The translations under genes and the position numbers were made by a program. A stretch of DNA of 13,231 bases from positions 1 to 13,231 of the forward strand of contig JAUZQS010000096.1 in NCBI GenBank assembly GCA_030950875.1, in the 5' to 3' direction. The notes under the pieces are model-generated. The model ran no database searches, was not told the origin of the DNA, and saw only the letters and a program-made list of their open reading frames with translations. The stretch is from Mariprofundaceae bacterium (lineage in GTDB: Bacteria; Pseudomonadota; Zetaproteobacteria; Mariprofundales; Mariprofundaceae). Positions 7,371 to 13,231 of this stretch are shown here, piece after piece; the first letter of the stretch is position 1; each line of letters opens with the position of its first letter.

Positions 7371-8855
7371 TTACTCCTTTAGTAGTACGGATTGATTGTA
7401 ATCATCATCGTATTTATCTTCATAACTAGCGTTCTCTTTTGCTTCAAATGCCATATCAACAGCTTTAGTAATTTCATTCTTAAGCTTTCTGCTTGCTGCC
7501 ACAATTTGTACACAGTGTATTGGTTTATCAATGCCTTTAATCGCTTGGCTACCCATATCATTCATCTCAAAACCATAAGGCAAATCTGTGAATACTCGCT
7601 TGGAGGCAATAATGCCAAGACCCAAGCCTGCCATGCGAGAGGCTACATTTACGGTATTACCAATCACTGTATATTCAAGCCGTTTGCGAGCTCCAATATT
7701 ACCAACAATAACATCGCCTTGATCCAGCCCTATACGAAATTGAATATGCTCACCATCAGGTCGTTCAATTGCTAGCCTTTTACATGCTTCAACCATGCAC
7801 AGCCCAGCCATTACAGCATGACGCGTATGATCTTCATCTTCAAAGGGGTGATTGAATACCGCCATCACCGCATCGCCAATATATTTATCTACATTACCAC
7901 CAAAGGCATCAATAATGTGGTGAAAGACCTCAAAGTGTTCATTAAGTGCATTAATCACCGTTGCAGCGGGTGCCGATTGTGAGTAGCTGGTAAAGCTAAC
8001 CATATCAGCAAACAGTACGGTAACCTGTTGATCATGGCTTTCAGGAATACCACCTTCTTCAGCAAACAGCTTGCTAATCAGCTTGGGGTTGAGGTAACGA
8101 CTGAACTCTTCACGAATATGCTCTTTATGCGCCAATTGACTCACCATACGATTAAATAACCGTGTTGTAACACTTATTTCATCTTTACCCTGTACAGCCA
8201 GACGAATGGAGAAGTCATCATTAGCAACATGTTGGGCAGCCTTCGCCAAAAGCTCAATACGGTGACTCATGCGCCCCGCAACCCAGTAAATAACAATACT
8301 AGAAATAAAAATAATAATCACAGCCGCAATAAACAGGCGGATTTTTATCTGCTTGGCAATTTGGTTCCAAGCCTCCGCTGAAAATTGAATAGCTATCGTG
8401 CTCGTTGGTATTGAGCCAGAGTAGATACTACGCATATACCATAAGCTATTCGGATCAATGCGTATGCTTTTCTCAGTAAGGTGCAAATGCTTAGCGTTAT
8501 TGGGTAACGGACTATTATTGCCATAATGGCGAGTGCCACGCCCTGCCCAGTAGAGTTCAATGCTCTGAGCATATGAAACGCCCTGTAAAAAACTATCAAC
8601 CAGTAATTCTACCTCTGACTGGCTATCGGAAAGCATTGGAATTTTTAACTCATCACCAAGACGGTTAACCAGCATCATTGATTGCTCGCTTTGGTTCGTT
8701 TCCCAAGCATTCTTTTCCAAATCAAGTATGACCAACGTTAGTGAAAGAACAATGCTCCCCATCAGTCCGCCAACAATCAATGTCCAGCGCAAACGTAGTG
8801 ATAAACCTATTTGTTCTTCAAACGGTGTTTTTGCCAATCGACTCTCCCCAAACAT
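7371..8855 (-). CDS. Membrane-bound HAMP class III adenylate/guanylate cyclase
   Basis: A 494-residue sensor cyclase. Membrane helices at about 24-44 and 173-193 flank a periplasmic region of some 130 residues without a recognised fold. A HAMP linker follows (about 194-245), then FSRYLNPKLISKL, and a class III cyclase domain (about 275-460). The catalytic set looks complete: metal ligands D284 (FADMVSFT) and D328 (YIGDAVMAVF), base-facing K324, and N403 and R407 in GNTVNVASRM. cAMP is the likelier product, but cGMP cannot be excluded. The frame stays open to a GTG at 8936, but that extension overlaps the end of a broken ldhA gene in another frame and has no family similarity. I therefore prefer the ATG at 8855; neither start has a good ribosome site. 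It lies 7 nt before motA, which suggests a motility link. Confidence 0.88.
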   Translation of the reverse strand: MFGESRLAKTPFEEQIGLSLRLRWTLIVGGLMGSIVLSLTLVILDLEKNAWETNQSEQSMMLVNRLGDELKIPMLSDSQSEVELLVDSFLQGVSYAQSIELYWAGRGTRHYGNNSPLPNNAKHLHLTEKSIRIDPNSLWYMRSIYSGSIPTSTIAIQFSAEAWNQIAKQIKIRLFIAAVIIIFISSIVIYWVAGRMSHRIELLAKAAQHVANDDFSIRLAVQGKDEISVTTRLFNRMVSQLAHKEHIREEFSRYLNPKLISKLFAEEGGIPESHDQQVTVLFADMVSFTSYSQSAPAATVINALNEHFEVFHHIIDAFGGNVDKYIGDAVMAVFNHPFEDEDHTRHAVMAGLCMVEACKRLAIERPDGEHIQFRIGLDQGDVIVGNIGARKRLEYTVIGNTVNVASRMAGLGLGIIASKRVFTDLPYGFEMNDMGSQAIKGIDKPIHCVQIVAASRKLKNEITKAVDMAFEAKENASYEDKYDDDYNQSVLLKE

Positions 8856-8898
8856 CAAGCCAAAGCATAAATCACCAAGCCGGCTGGAGCAATCAACG

Positions 8899-9133
8899 CT
8901 ATAGCTTCTGTAGAGAAAAGTTACCATCTCGAACACGGAAATACGTCCAGCGAATTTTACAATTCAGCGAAAGCATCAATGCAACTGTATGTTCAGCAAC
9001 CGCGTAAGAGGAATATGATGGAATATGGACAATATGAATGCCTAACTTCTCGGCAATCCGTAAATCTAGATTGTTATAACCAGCACAATCATCGGCATCC
9101 CAATAGCCTTGAGTGCTAAAATGTAATTTTCAT
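8899..9133 (-). pseudogene. ldhA: Degraded remnant of a D-lactate dehydrogenase (D-2-hydroxyacid dehydrogenase) gene
   Basis: On the minus strand an ATG at 9133, preceded by AAAGG, begins MKITF. A frame change in a T-run then leads to STQGYWDAD, like the usual LdhA opening (MKI.FSTKPYD). Directly after this, about 60 residues are missing and the frame continues with CAGYNNLDLRIAEKLGIHIV, then VPSYS-like IPSYSSYAVAEHTVALMLSL and RVRDGNFSL, ending at a stop at 8899. This middle block is a near-perfect match to my memory of LdhA proteins. The whole NAD-binding Rossmann domain and the catalytic Arg, Glu and His are absent. The gene therefore has a frameshift, an internal deletion and a lost 3' two-thirds, and cannot make an active enzyme. 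It fills most of the gap between htpX and the cyclase gene. Confidence 0.85.
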
Positions 9134-9149
9134 ACTAACCTTTCAAACA

Positions 9150-9187
9150 CGCAAATATGATATTCACAAGACGGCTCTTTATTTGCG
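9150..9187. repeat. Inverted repeat at the htpX stop codon
   Basis: CGCAAATA (9150-9157) and TATTTGCG (9180-9187) form an 8 bp perfect inverted repeat with a 22 nt loop that spans the last codons of htpX. No T-run follows on the minus strand, so this is at best a weak terminator or mRNA-end stabilising hairpin for htpX. Confidence 0.3.
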
Positions 9188-10075
9188 CCCTTTCAAAGCA
9201 GCAACACGCGCTTCAATCGATGGATGCGTCGCAAACAAACCTGTCAACTTACTGTGAGCTGCATAAATTTTCATGGTTGCGAGCGCGGTGTCTTCTTCAG
9301 GGGCATTGATATATGCATCAGACTTATTGCTTAGATATTCAATTTTCCGTAAGGCTGAAATCATAGCATCGGCACCCACAGCATCGGCAGCATAAGCATC
9401 TGCACCAAATTCACGGCGACGTGAGAACCATGATATTGGAATCATTGCCAATACCGATAACATCATTTGTAAGGCAATATTCAAGGCAAAACCCATCCAA
9501 AAGTTGCGCTGGCGAACAGGCTCAGAAATCATACGGGCAATGAAATAAACAAAGGTATTCATCAGGCCTTGCAATAGGGTAGTAGCAAGCATATCGCCAT
9601 TGCCAACGTGTCCCATTTCATGGGCAAGCACGGCTTTCAATTCTTTATCATTGAGATTCATGGCCAAGCCTGATGATACTGCAATCATAGCATTGTTGCG
9701 GGTTGGACCCGTCGCAAAGGCGTTGGGAACATCATCCCAATAAACCCAAACTTCTGGCATTTTGATGCCTTCACGTTGTGCCAATGATTGTACTGTGTCG
9801 AATACCAGTTTTTCTTTGGCAGTGCTTGGGTTGGTTACTTGCTGCATGTTCATGCCACGCTTGGCGAGCCATTTGGACATAAACAATGAAATAAATGCAC
9901 CACCAAAACCAAATACCAATGACCATGTGAGATTCATTGAATTGAAAGAACCGCGCACATCGATACCAAACATTGGTAATACGAAGTTGATAATCAATGT
10001 GCCGCTGATCATCAGTGTTACCATAATTAAAATATTGGTGATAATAAGAAGGCCGATGCCTTTTAATGATTTCAT
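9179..10075 (-). CDS. htpX: HtpX membrane zinc metalloprotease
   Basis: A 298-residue M48 family protease of the inner membrane that degrades damaged or misfolded membrane proteins, partly overlapping FtsH in function. Two N-terminal helices lie at about 7-33 and 50-68, and two more at about 165-180 and 193-215. The zinc site HEMGH is at 152-156 in AVLAHEMGHVGNGD, with the third ligand E222 in SRRREFGADAYAA. The NAFATG block (118-123) and the C-terminal LFATHPSIEARVAAL are also typical. Length equals E. coli HtpX (293). The start is supported by GGAGGAAG about 8 nt before the ATG. A heat-shock-type promoter candidate stands just upstream. A degraded ldhA gene follows after 45 nt. Confidence 0.96.
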   Translation of the reverse strand: MKSLKGIGLLIITNILIMVTLMISGTLIINFVLPMFGIDVRGSFNSMNLTWSLVFGFGGAFISLFMSKWLAKRGMNMQQVTNPSTAKEKLVFDTVQSLAQREGIKMPEVWVYWDDVPNAFATGPTRNNAMIAVSSGLAMNLNDKELKAVLAHEMGHVGNGDMLATTLLQGLMNTFVYFIARMISEPVRQRNFWMGFALNIALQMMLSVLAMIPISWFSRRREFGADAYAADAVGADAMISALRKIEYLSNKSDAYINAPEEDTALATMKIYAAHSKLTGLFATHPSIEARVAALKGRK

Positions 10076-10109
10076 ATATGATTCTTCCTCCAGAATTTGA
10101 CTGTTATTT

Positions 10110-10138
10110 ATATAGGGGGTGATGACTCAAAGTTCAAG
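10110..10138 (-). promoter_or_regulatory. Candidate heat-shock (sigma-32 type) promoter of htpX
   Basis: On the minus strand CTTGAA (10133-10138) and CCCTATAT (10110-10117) are separated by 15 nt. The E. coli sigma-32 consensus is CTTGAA, 13-15 nt, then CCCCATNT, so only one defined base differs. The start point would fall near 10100, leaving a leader of about 25 nt with the GGAGGAAG ribosome site. The same bases also read as a sigma-70 promoter, TTGAAC-17-TATATA. htpX belongs to the sigma-32 regulon in E. coli, which supports the reading. Confidence 0.55.
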
Positions 10139-10154
10139 TTTAGATGTTGTAAGA

Positions 10155-11009
10155 TTAACTAACGATGAATTCCACACATGCCCAATCACCCATGCTATGG
10201 GTTTGGGCGTGGCGTAAACCTTCAGCTTCATAGGTGCGGATATTAACCGCGACTTGGGATGCCAATAAACCCGACAAAATAAGGTGTTTGCCAACGCTTT
10301 TTGTCAGTGGGCTTGCCATGCCAAGTAGTGGGCCCGCGAGGATATTGGCAATGACCAATTCAAAGCTGCGGGTAGGCGGCGTATCGCCCAGTGTGGATGT
10401 AAGTTCAACATGATTGATACGAGCGTTAACAGAACTAGCCTCCACAGAGATGGGGTCATAGTCAATGGCATGAATATCTATTGCACCCAATTTGCCCGCG
10501 ACGATCGCTAATAGCCCCGAACCTGCACCCATATCAAGCACACTTTTAGGAGCATGTTGCATGCAATAACGCTCAATGGCTTCCAAACATAAATAGGTGG
10601 TGGGGTGTGTGCCTGTACCAAAGGCCATGCCTGGATCTAGAACAACATCAATGCGGCCATCTGAGGGAGCCTCGCAAAAAGACGGGCGAACCCATAATGT
10701 TTTACCAACAGGCATGGCCTGCCAATGTTTTTGCCAAGCGGTTTCCCAATCATCACCCAGTAAAGTTATTTTGACCTGTTTGGGTGTTGCCCCGAGCAAT
10801 AATGCGCCTGCGGCAAGGCGTGCGCGCTGCTCGTCTAGACAAAATTCATCGCTTAACGAAAACCATGCAACATAGGTTTCGATTTTGCTATCGTAATCCG
10901 TTTCAATAGATGTTCCCAAGGTATTTTGGGATTCTGCGAGCTGTGCAAAGGCCGTTTCATCGACTGCATTGCCATCAATTCTTAACTCTAAACATGTTGT
11001 TGCTTGCAT
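10155..11009 (-). CDS. prmA: Ribosomal protein L11 methyltransferase
   Basis: A 284-residue SAM-dependent enzyme that trimethylates ribosomal protein L11. The N-terminal part (1-60) is the L11-recognition domain. The linker holds DDWETAWQKHWQAM (86-99), a PrmA hallmark, and the catalytic domain begins with LDPGMAFGTGTHPTT (124-138). SAM motif I is VLDMGAGSGLLAI (157-169), and NILAGPL (222-228) supplies the catalytic NxL-type motif. The frame is open to 11129, but I chose the ATG at 11009: AAGGA lies nine bases before it, and the extra 40 codons have no similarity and would overlap the divergent gene. Length then agrees with E. coli PrmA (293). htpX follows on the same strand with its own promoter candidate. 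Confidence 0.94.
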   Translation of the reverse strand: MQATTCLELRIDGNAVDETAFAQLAESQNTLGTSIETDYDSKIETYVAWFSLSDEFCLDEQRARLAAGALLLGATPKQVKITLLGDDWETAWQKHWQAMPVGKTLWVRPSFCEAPSDGRIDVVLDPGMAFGTGTHPTTYLCLEAIERYCMQHAPKSVLDMGAGSGLLAIVAGKLGAIDIHAIDYDPISVEASSVNARINHVELTSTLGDTPPTRSFELVIANILAGPLLGMASPLTKSVGKHLILSGLLASQVAVNIRTYEAEGLRHAQTHSMGDWACVEFIVS

Positions 11010-11089
11010 TCTGGTCATTCCTTCGTTGCAATCAGCCTCTATCCAGCTTGAGTGAGAGGTATTTTTTGCAGCAGTCTTCCACGTATCGT

Positions 11090-11785
11090 ATGCAGTTGAA
11101 AGAGCGTATTTGTTTAACCGATGCCGCATGTGATGAACAAATTATTAAAATAAGTATTGCACCATTGCCAGGGGAAAGCTTGCAACCGTTGGTGTCTGGG
11201 CAATATGTTTGTATGGGGATTCCCCAACTTAAGGATCCTGCACCTGCGTATTTTGCCGTAGCATCATCCCCGTATGATACCGATGCTTATGAATTCGTGA
11301 TTAAATGTACGTCTGGCATGGCAGAGAAACTCGCTGAACTTGATTTGGAAAGTCAGATCGAAGTCGAAGGCCCGATGGGTAAAGGCTTTGATTTAAGTGG
11401 GTTTAAGGGCAAAGATATTATTCTCATGGGTGTGGGAACGGGGATTGCGCCATTGCGCAGCGTTTGGCGGACGCTAATTCAGGAACGTGAAAACTATGGT
11501 AAAATATCTATTTACGCAGGATTTTTAAGTACATTTCACCGCCTTCTTACCGATGAAATGGATGAATTGGCGGATCATAATATTGATGTCAGTATTTCTT
11601 TAACAACAGGTCATGAGGATTGGTCAGGGCCAGTGGGTTATGTGCAACATGCGTTAGAAGATGATGAGCCAAGTGGTGAAAATACGGTTGTATGTTTGGC
11701 TGGAATGAGCGCGATGGTGGACGCTTGCACCGAAACCTTGCACAATCTTGGATTTAATGACGATCACATCTTGCGCAACTTCTAA
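11090..11785 (+). CDS. FAD/NAD(P)-binding ferredoxin-reductase-like oxidoreductase
   Basis: A 231-residue flavoprotein of the ferredoxin-NADP reductase fold. Residues 1-100 form the FAD-binding barrel (GQYVCMGIP; AYFAVASSP). Residues about 108-231 form the NAD(P)-binding domain with MGVGTGIAPLRS (113-124), GYVQHAL and a C-terminal aromatic end HILRNF. The usual FAD-phosphate arginine of RxYS is absent; AYFAVASS stands there. This, together with GxGIxPIRS-like and ILKNF-like ends, recalls the plant and bacterial pKIWI502-type proteins (from memory). The cysteine cluster of PyrK is missing, so it is not a dihydroorotate dehydrogenase electron-transfer subunit despite the nearby pyrB. The ATG at 11090 was chosen because upstream codons lie antisense to prmA; no good ribosome site is seen. 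It overlaps ruvX by 29 nt. The electron partner is unknown. Confidence 0.8.
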   Translation: MQLKERICLTDAACDEQIIKISIAPLPGESLQPLVSGQYVCMGIPQLKDPAPAYFAVASSPYDTDAYEFVIKCTSGMAEKLAELDLESQIEVEGPMGKGFDLSGFKGKDIILMGVGTGIAPLRSVWRTLIQERENYGKISIYAGFLSTFHRLLTDEMDELADHNIDVSISLTTGHEDWSGPVGYVQHALEDDEPSGENTVVCLAGMSAMVDACTETLHNLGFNDDHILRNF

Positions 11786-12224
11786 TATATCCTTGCCTTT
11801 GCTCGCCTTAGACATCGGCGGCAAGCGCATTGGCGTTGCGGTTTCAGATCGACTGGGAATTTCTTGCCGTGGTGTAACATGCTTATTTCGCAATGATCAG
11901 GGCTGGCCAAAACAAGCCCAGAAAATTATGCGTGAATATGGCAGTAAAGGCATTGTTGTGGGGCTTCCTAAAAATATGGATGGCAGTGAAGGCGCACAGG
12001 CAGAAGATTGCCGCAGAGCTGCCAAGCAACTTTCTGAAGTCAGTAATTTACCTATTTTCTTTCAAGATGAACGACTATCCACATGGACAGCCAAAGAGCG
12101 TTTGTACGCGCAAGGTTTGAATGAGAAAAAGGTCAAGCTTAAACTGGATCAAACTGCGGCAGCAGTTTTCTTGGAAGATTTTATTGCCGCATATGCAAGA
12201 CAGACGGAGAATCATCATGCCTAA
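11757..12224 (+). CDS. ruvX: RuvX/YqgF Holliday junction resolvase-like, pre-16S rRNA processing nuclease
   Basis: A 155-residue RNase H-fold protein of the YqgF family, associated with maturation of the 16S rRNA 5' end and, by fold, with Holliday junction resolution. Family motifs are all present: LALDIGGKRIGVAVSD (16-31, catalytic D19), IVVGLPKNMDGSEG (66-79), DERLSTWTA (104-112) and KLDQTAAAVFLEDF (129-142, D131). The first 13 residues are extra compared with E. coli YqgF (138). The ATG at 11757 lies inside the end of the oxidoreductase gene; a TTG three codons earlier or one at 11792 are alternatives. The gene overlaps pyrB by 8 nt, a ruvX-pyrB order known from several proteobacteria. Confidence 0.94.
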   Translation: MTITSCATSNISLPLLALDIGGKRIGVAVSDRLGISCRGVTCLFRNDQGWPKQAQKIMREYGSKGIVVGLPKNMDGSEGAQAEDCRRAAKQLSEVSNLPIFFQDERLSTWTAKERLYAQGLNEKKVKLKLDQTAAAVFLEDFIAAYARQTENHHA

Positions 12225-13161
12225 GCCTTTATTTGGATTAAAACACTTGTTTGGCATTGCGGATTTAAGTCGTGAGCAAATCACATCGTTGGTTAATTTG
12301 GGCGATGACTTTATTGAGATTAACACCCGAAGTGTGAAAAAGGAGGCTACGTTACGCGGTAGAACAGTCATTAATCTGTTTTTTGAGAACTCAACCCGTA
12401 CACGTACCAGCTTTGAGATTGCCGGCAAACGCCTATCGGCAGATGTGATTAATATTTCTGCTTCCTCATCGGCAACCAAAAAAGGCGAAACCTTATTGGA
12501 TACAGGACAAACCTTGGCCGCGATGCAACCGCATGTTTTGGTCATTCGTCATTCTGTAGCAGGCACATGTGAATTTTTATCTGAATATTTGGATAATACC
12601 GCACTTATCAATGCTGGAGATGGCTCACACGAACACCCCACCCAAATTTTAACTGATTTACTCACCTTAAAACATAATATCGGCGATGTTTCAGGTAAAA
12701 CCATGACCATTGTTGGGGATATCTCTCACTCACGGGTGGCTAGATCACATTTATTGGCAGCAAAGATTATGGGCTATAAAGTCCGCCTTGTTGCGCCCAA
12801 AACATTGTTACCTGCCTTTGTGGAGCGTTATGGCTGCGAAGTTTTTCACGATTTTGATGCCGCTTTAGAAGGTACAGATATTCTATACATGCTGCGTGTG
12901 CAAACCGAGCGTTTGACGACCAACTGCTGCTTCCCTTCCATTCGTGAATACCACGAGACCTACGGCTTAAATATGAAGCGCCTCAAAGCCGCAGGTGATC
13001 ACTGTATGGTCATGCACCCAGGGCCCATGAATCGCGGTGTTGAAATTTCCACAGATGTGGCGGACTCCATGAAAAGCCTAATTCTCGAACAGGTGGAGCA
13101 TGGTGTGGCGATTCGCATGGCAGCACTTACGGCGCTTTGTGGCGGAGCGACCGAGGGGTGA
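12217..13161 (+). CDS. pyrB: Aspartate carbamoyltransferase catalytic subunit
   Basis: A 314-residue cytoplasmic enzyme joining carbamoyl phosphate and aspartate, the first committed step of pyrimidine synthesis. The carbamoyl-phosphate loop FFENSTRTRTSFE is at 55-67, SSSATKKGE at 83-91 carries the catalytic loop lysine, RHS is at 111-113 and HPTQ at 140-143. Further on are GDISHSRVARS (167-177), MLRVQTER (225-232) and the aspartate-site block HPGPMNRG (267-274). The ATG at 12217 has GGAG seven bases before it and overlaps ruvX by 8 nt; the frame is open 96 nt further upstream, but that stretch is inside ruvX and unlike PyrB. No pyrI regulatory gene or pyrC follows directly. The stop codon overlaps the start of the next gene. 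Confidence 0.97.
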   Translation: MPKPLFGLKHLFGIADLSREQITSLVNLGDDFIEINTRSVKKEATLRGRTVINLFFENSTRTRTSFEIAGKRLSADVINISASSSATKKGETLLDTGQTLAAMQPHVLVIRHSVAGTCEFLSEYLDNTALINAGDGSHEHPTQILTDLLTLKHNIGDVSGKTMTIVGDISHSRVARSHLLAAKIMGYKVRLVAPKTLLPAFVERYGCEVFHDFDAALEGTDILYMLRVQTERLTTNCCFPSIREYHETYGLNMKRLKAAGDHCMVMHPGPMNRGVEISTDVADSMKSLILEQVEHGVAIRMAALTALCGGATEG

Positions 13162-13231
13162 ACCTCTCACAATACCTAGAATCGGTCAGTACACGTTACC
13201 AATCAGGTATATCACGAGAGCACTCCTACCG
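13158..13231 (+). CDS. N-terminus of a putative N-6 DNA methylase / type IIG restriction-modification protein, cut by the window edge
   Basis: A GTG at 13158 overlaps the pyrB TGA as GTGA, and 24 complete codons are open to the window end. GGAG about 10 nt before the GTG, and GAGG closer to it, could serve as ribosome sites. The peptide opens MNLSQYLESVSTRYQSGI and goes on to SREHSY. The pattern of a short helix, then YxSGIxxEHSYR, is what I remember from the start of class I N-6 DNA methylases and type IIG or ISP restriction-modification proteins. It does not resemble dihydroorotase (PyrC). No catalytic motif is inside the window, so both reality and identity rest on this short stretch and the tight coupling to pyrB. 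Confidence 0.5.
   Translation, partial: MNLSQYLESVSTRYQSGISREHSY

Noticed and set aside
8741..9007. Plus-strand frame of 88 codons near the cyclase 5' end
   Set aside because: Antisense to the cyclase N-terminus and the ldhA remnant; composition is that of a shadow frame.
10910..11089. N-terminal extension of 60 codons of the oxidoreductase frame
   Set aside because: It lies antisense to prmA and has no similarity to ferredoxin-reductase proteins; the start at 11090 is preferred.
11010..11129. N-terminal extension of 40 codons of the prmA frame
   Set aside because: The ribosome site AAGGA fits the ATG at 11009, and the extension would overlap the divergent oxidoreductase gene.
11090..11785. 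Reading the oxidoreductase as PyrK because pyrB is nearby
   Set aside because: The C-terminal cysteines for the 2Fe-2S cluster of PyrK are absent and no pyrD is adjacent.
12121..12216. Upstream extension of the pyrB frame
   Set aside because: It lies inside ruvX in another frame; GGAG before the ATG at 12217 and PyrB family similarity mark the true start.

Overview
The window is a compact stretch of a Gram-negative, probably proteobacterial, chromosome of moderate GC. Reasons: a YegQ/TrhP-type U32 protein, a YnbA/YnbB lipid pair, HtpX, PrmA, RuvX and MotA/MotB, with Shine-Dalgarno sites such as GGAGG or AAGGA before several genes. The gene set would fit a gamma- or zetaproteobacterium, but that placement is inference. 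No rRNA, tRNA, CRISPR array or insertion sequence was found.

Layout. Positions 1-731 (+) hold the 3' part of trhP (tRNA wobble uridine hydroxylation). Convergent to it is a minus-strand lipid operon, read from right to left: ynbA (CDP-alcohol phosphatidyltransferase), ynbB (CdsA-like phosphatidate cytidylyltransferase), a PlsC-type acyltransferase and a YqaA-like membrane protein (3594 down to 858). Just upstream on the same strand is a soluble class III nucleotide cyclase with an altered active site (3685-4512). It diverges from ilvE (4696-5616, +) across an intergenic region with a possible CRP-like site.

Next comes a minus-strand block: htpX (9179-10075), a broken remnant of a D-lactate dehydrogenase gene (8899-9133), a membrane-bound HAMP adenylate/guanylate cyclase (7371-8855), motA and motB. 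The cyclase, motA and motB are tightly packed (7 nt gap, then 4 nt overlap). They end at a long interrupted hairpin (5701-5772) that looks like a terminator. htpX has a good heat-shock (sigma-32-like) promoter candidate. prmA (10155-11009) lies upstream of htpX on the same strand.

Divergent from prmA is a plus-strand overlapping series: an FAD/NAD(P)-binding oxidoreductase (11090-11785), ruvX (11757-12224) and pyrB (12217-13161). A gene opening with GTG inside the pyrB stop codon follows. Its 24 visible codons resemble the N-terminus of N-6 DNA methylase / type IIG restriction-modification proteins, not the pyrC often found after pyrB. The window is therefore mainly housekeeping. The points of interest are the cyclase-motAB coupling, the ldhA remnant, the variant active sites of YnbA and the soluble cyclase, and a possible defence gene at the right edge.
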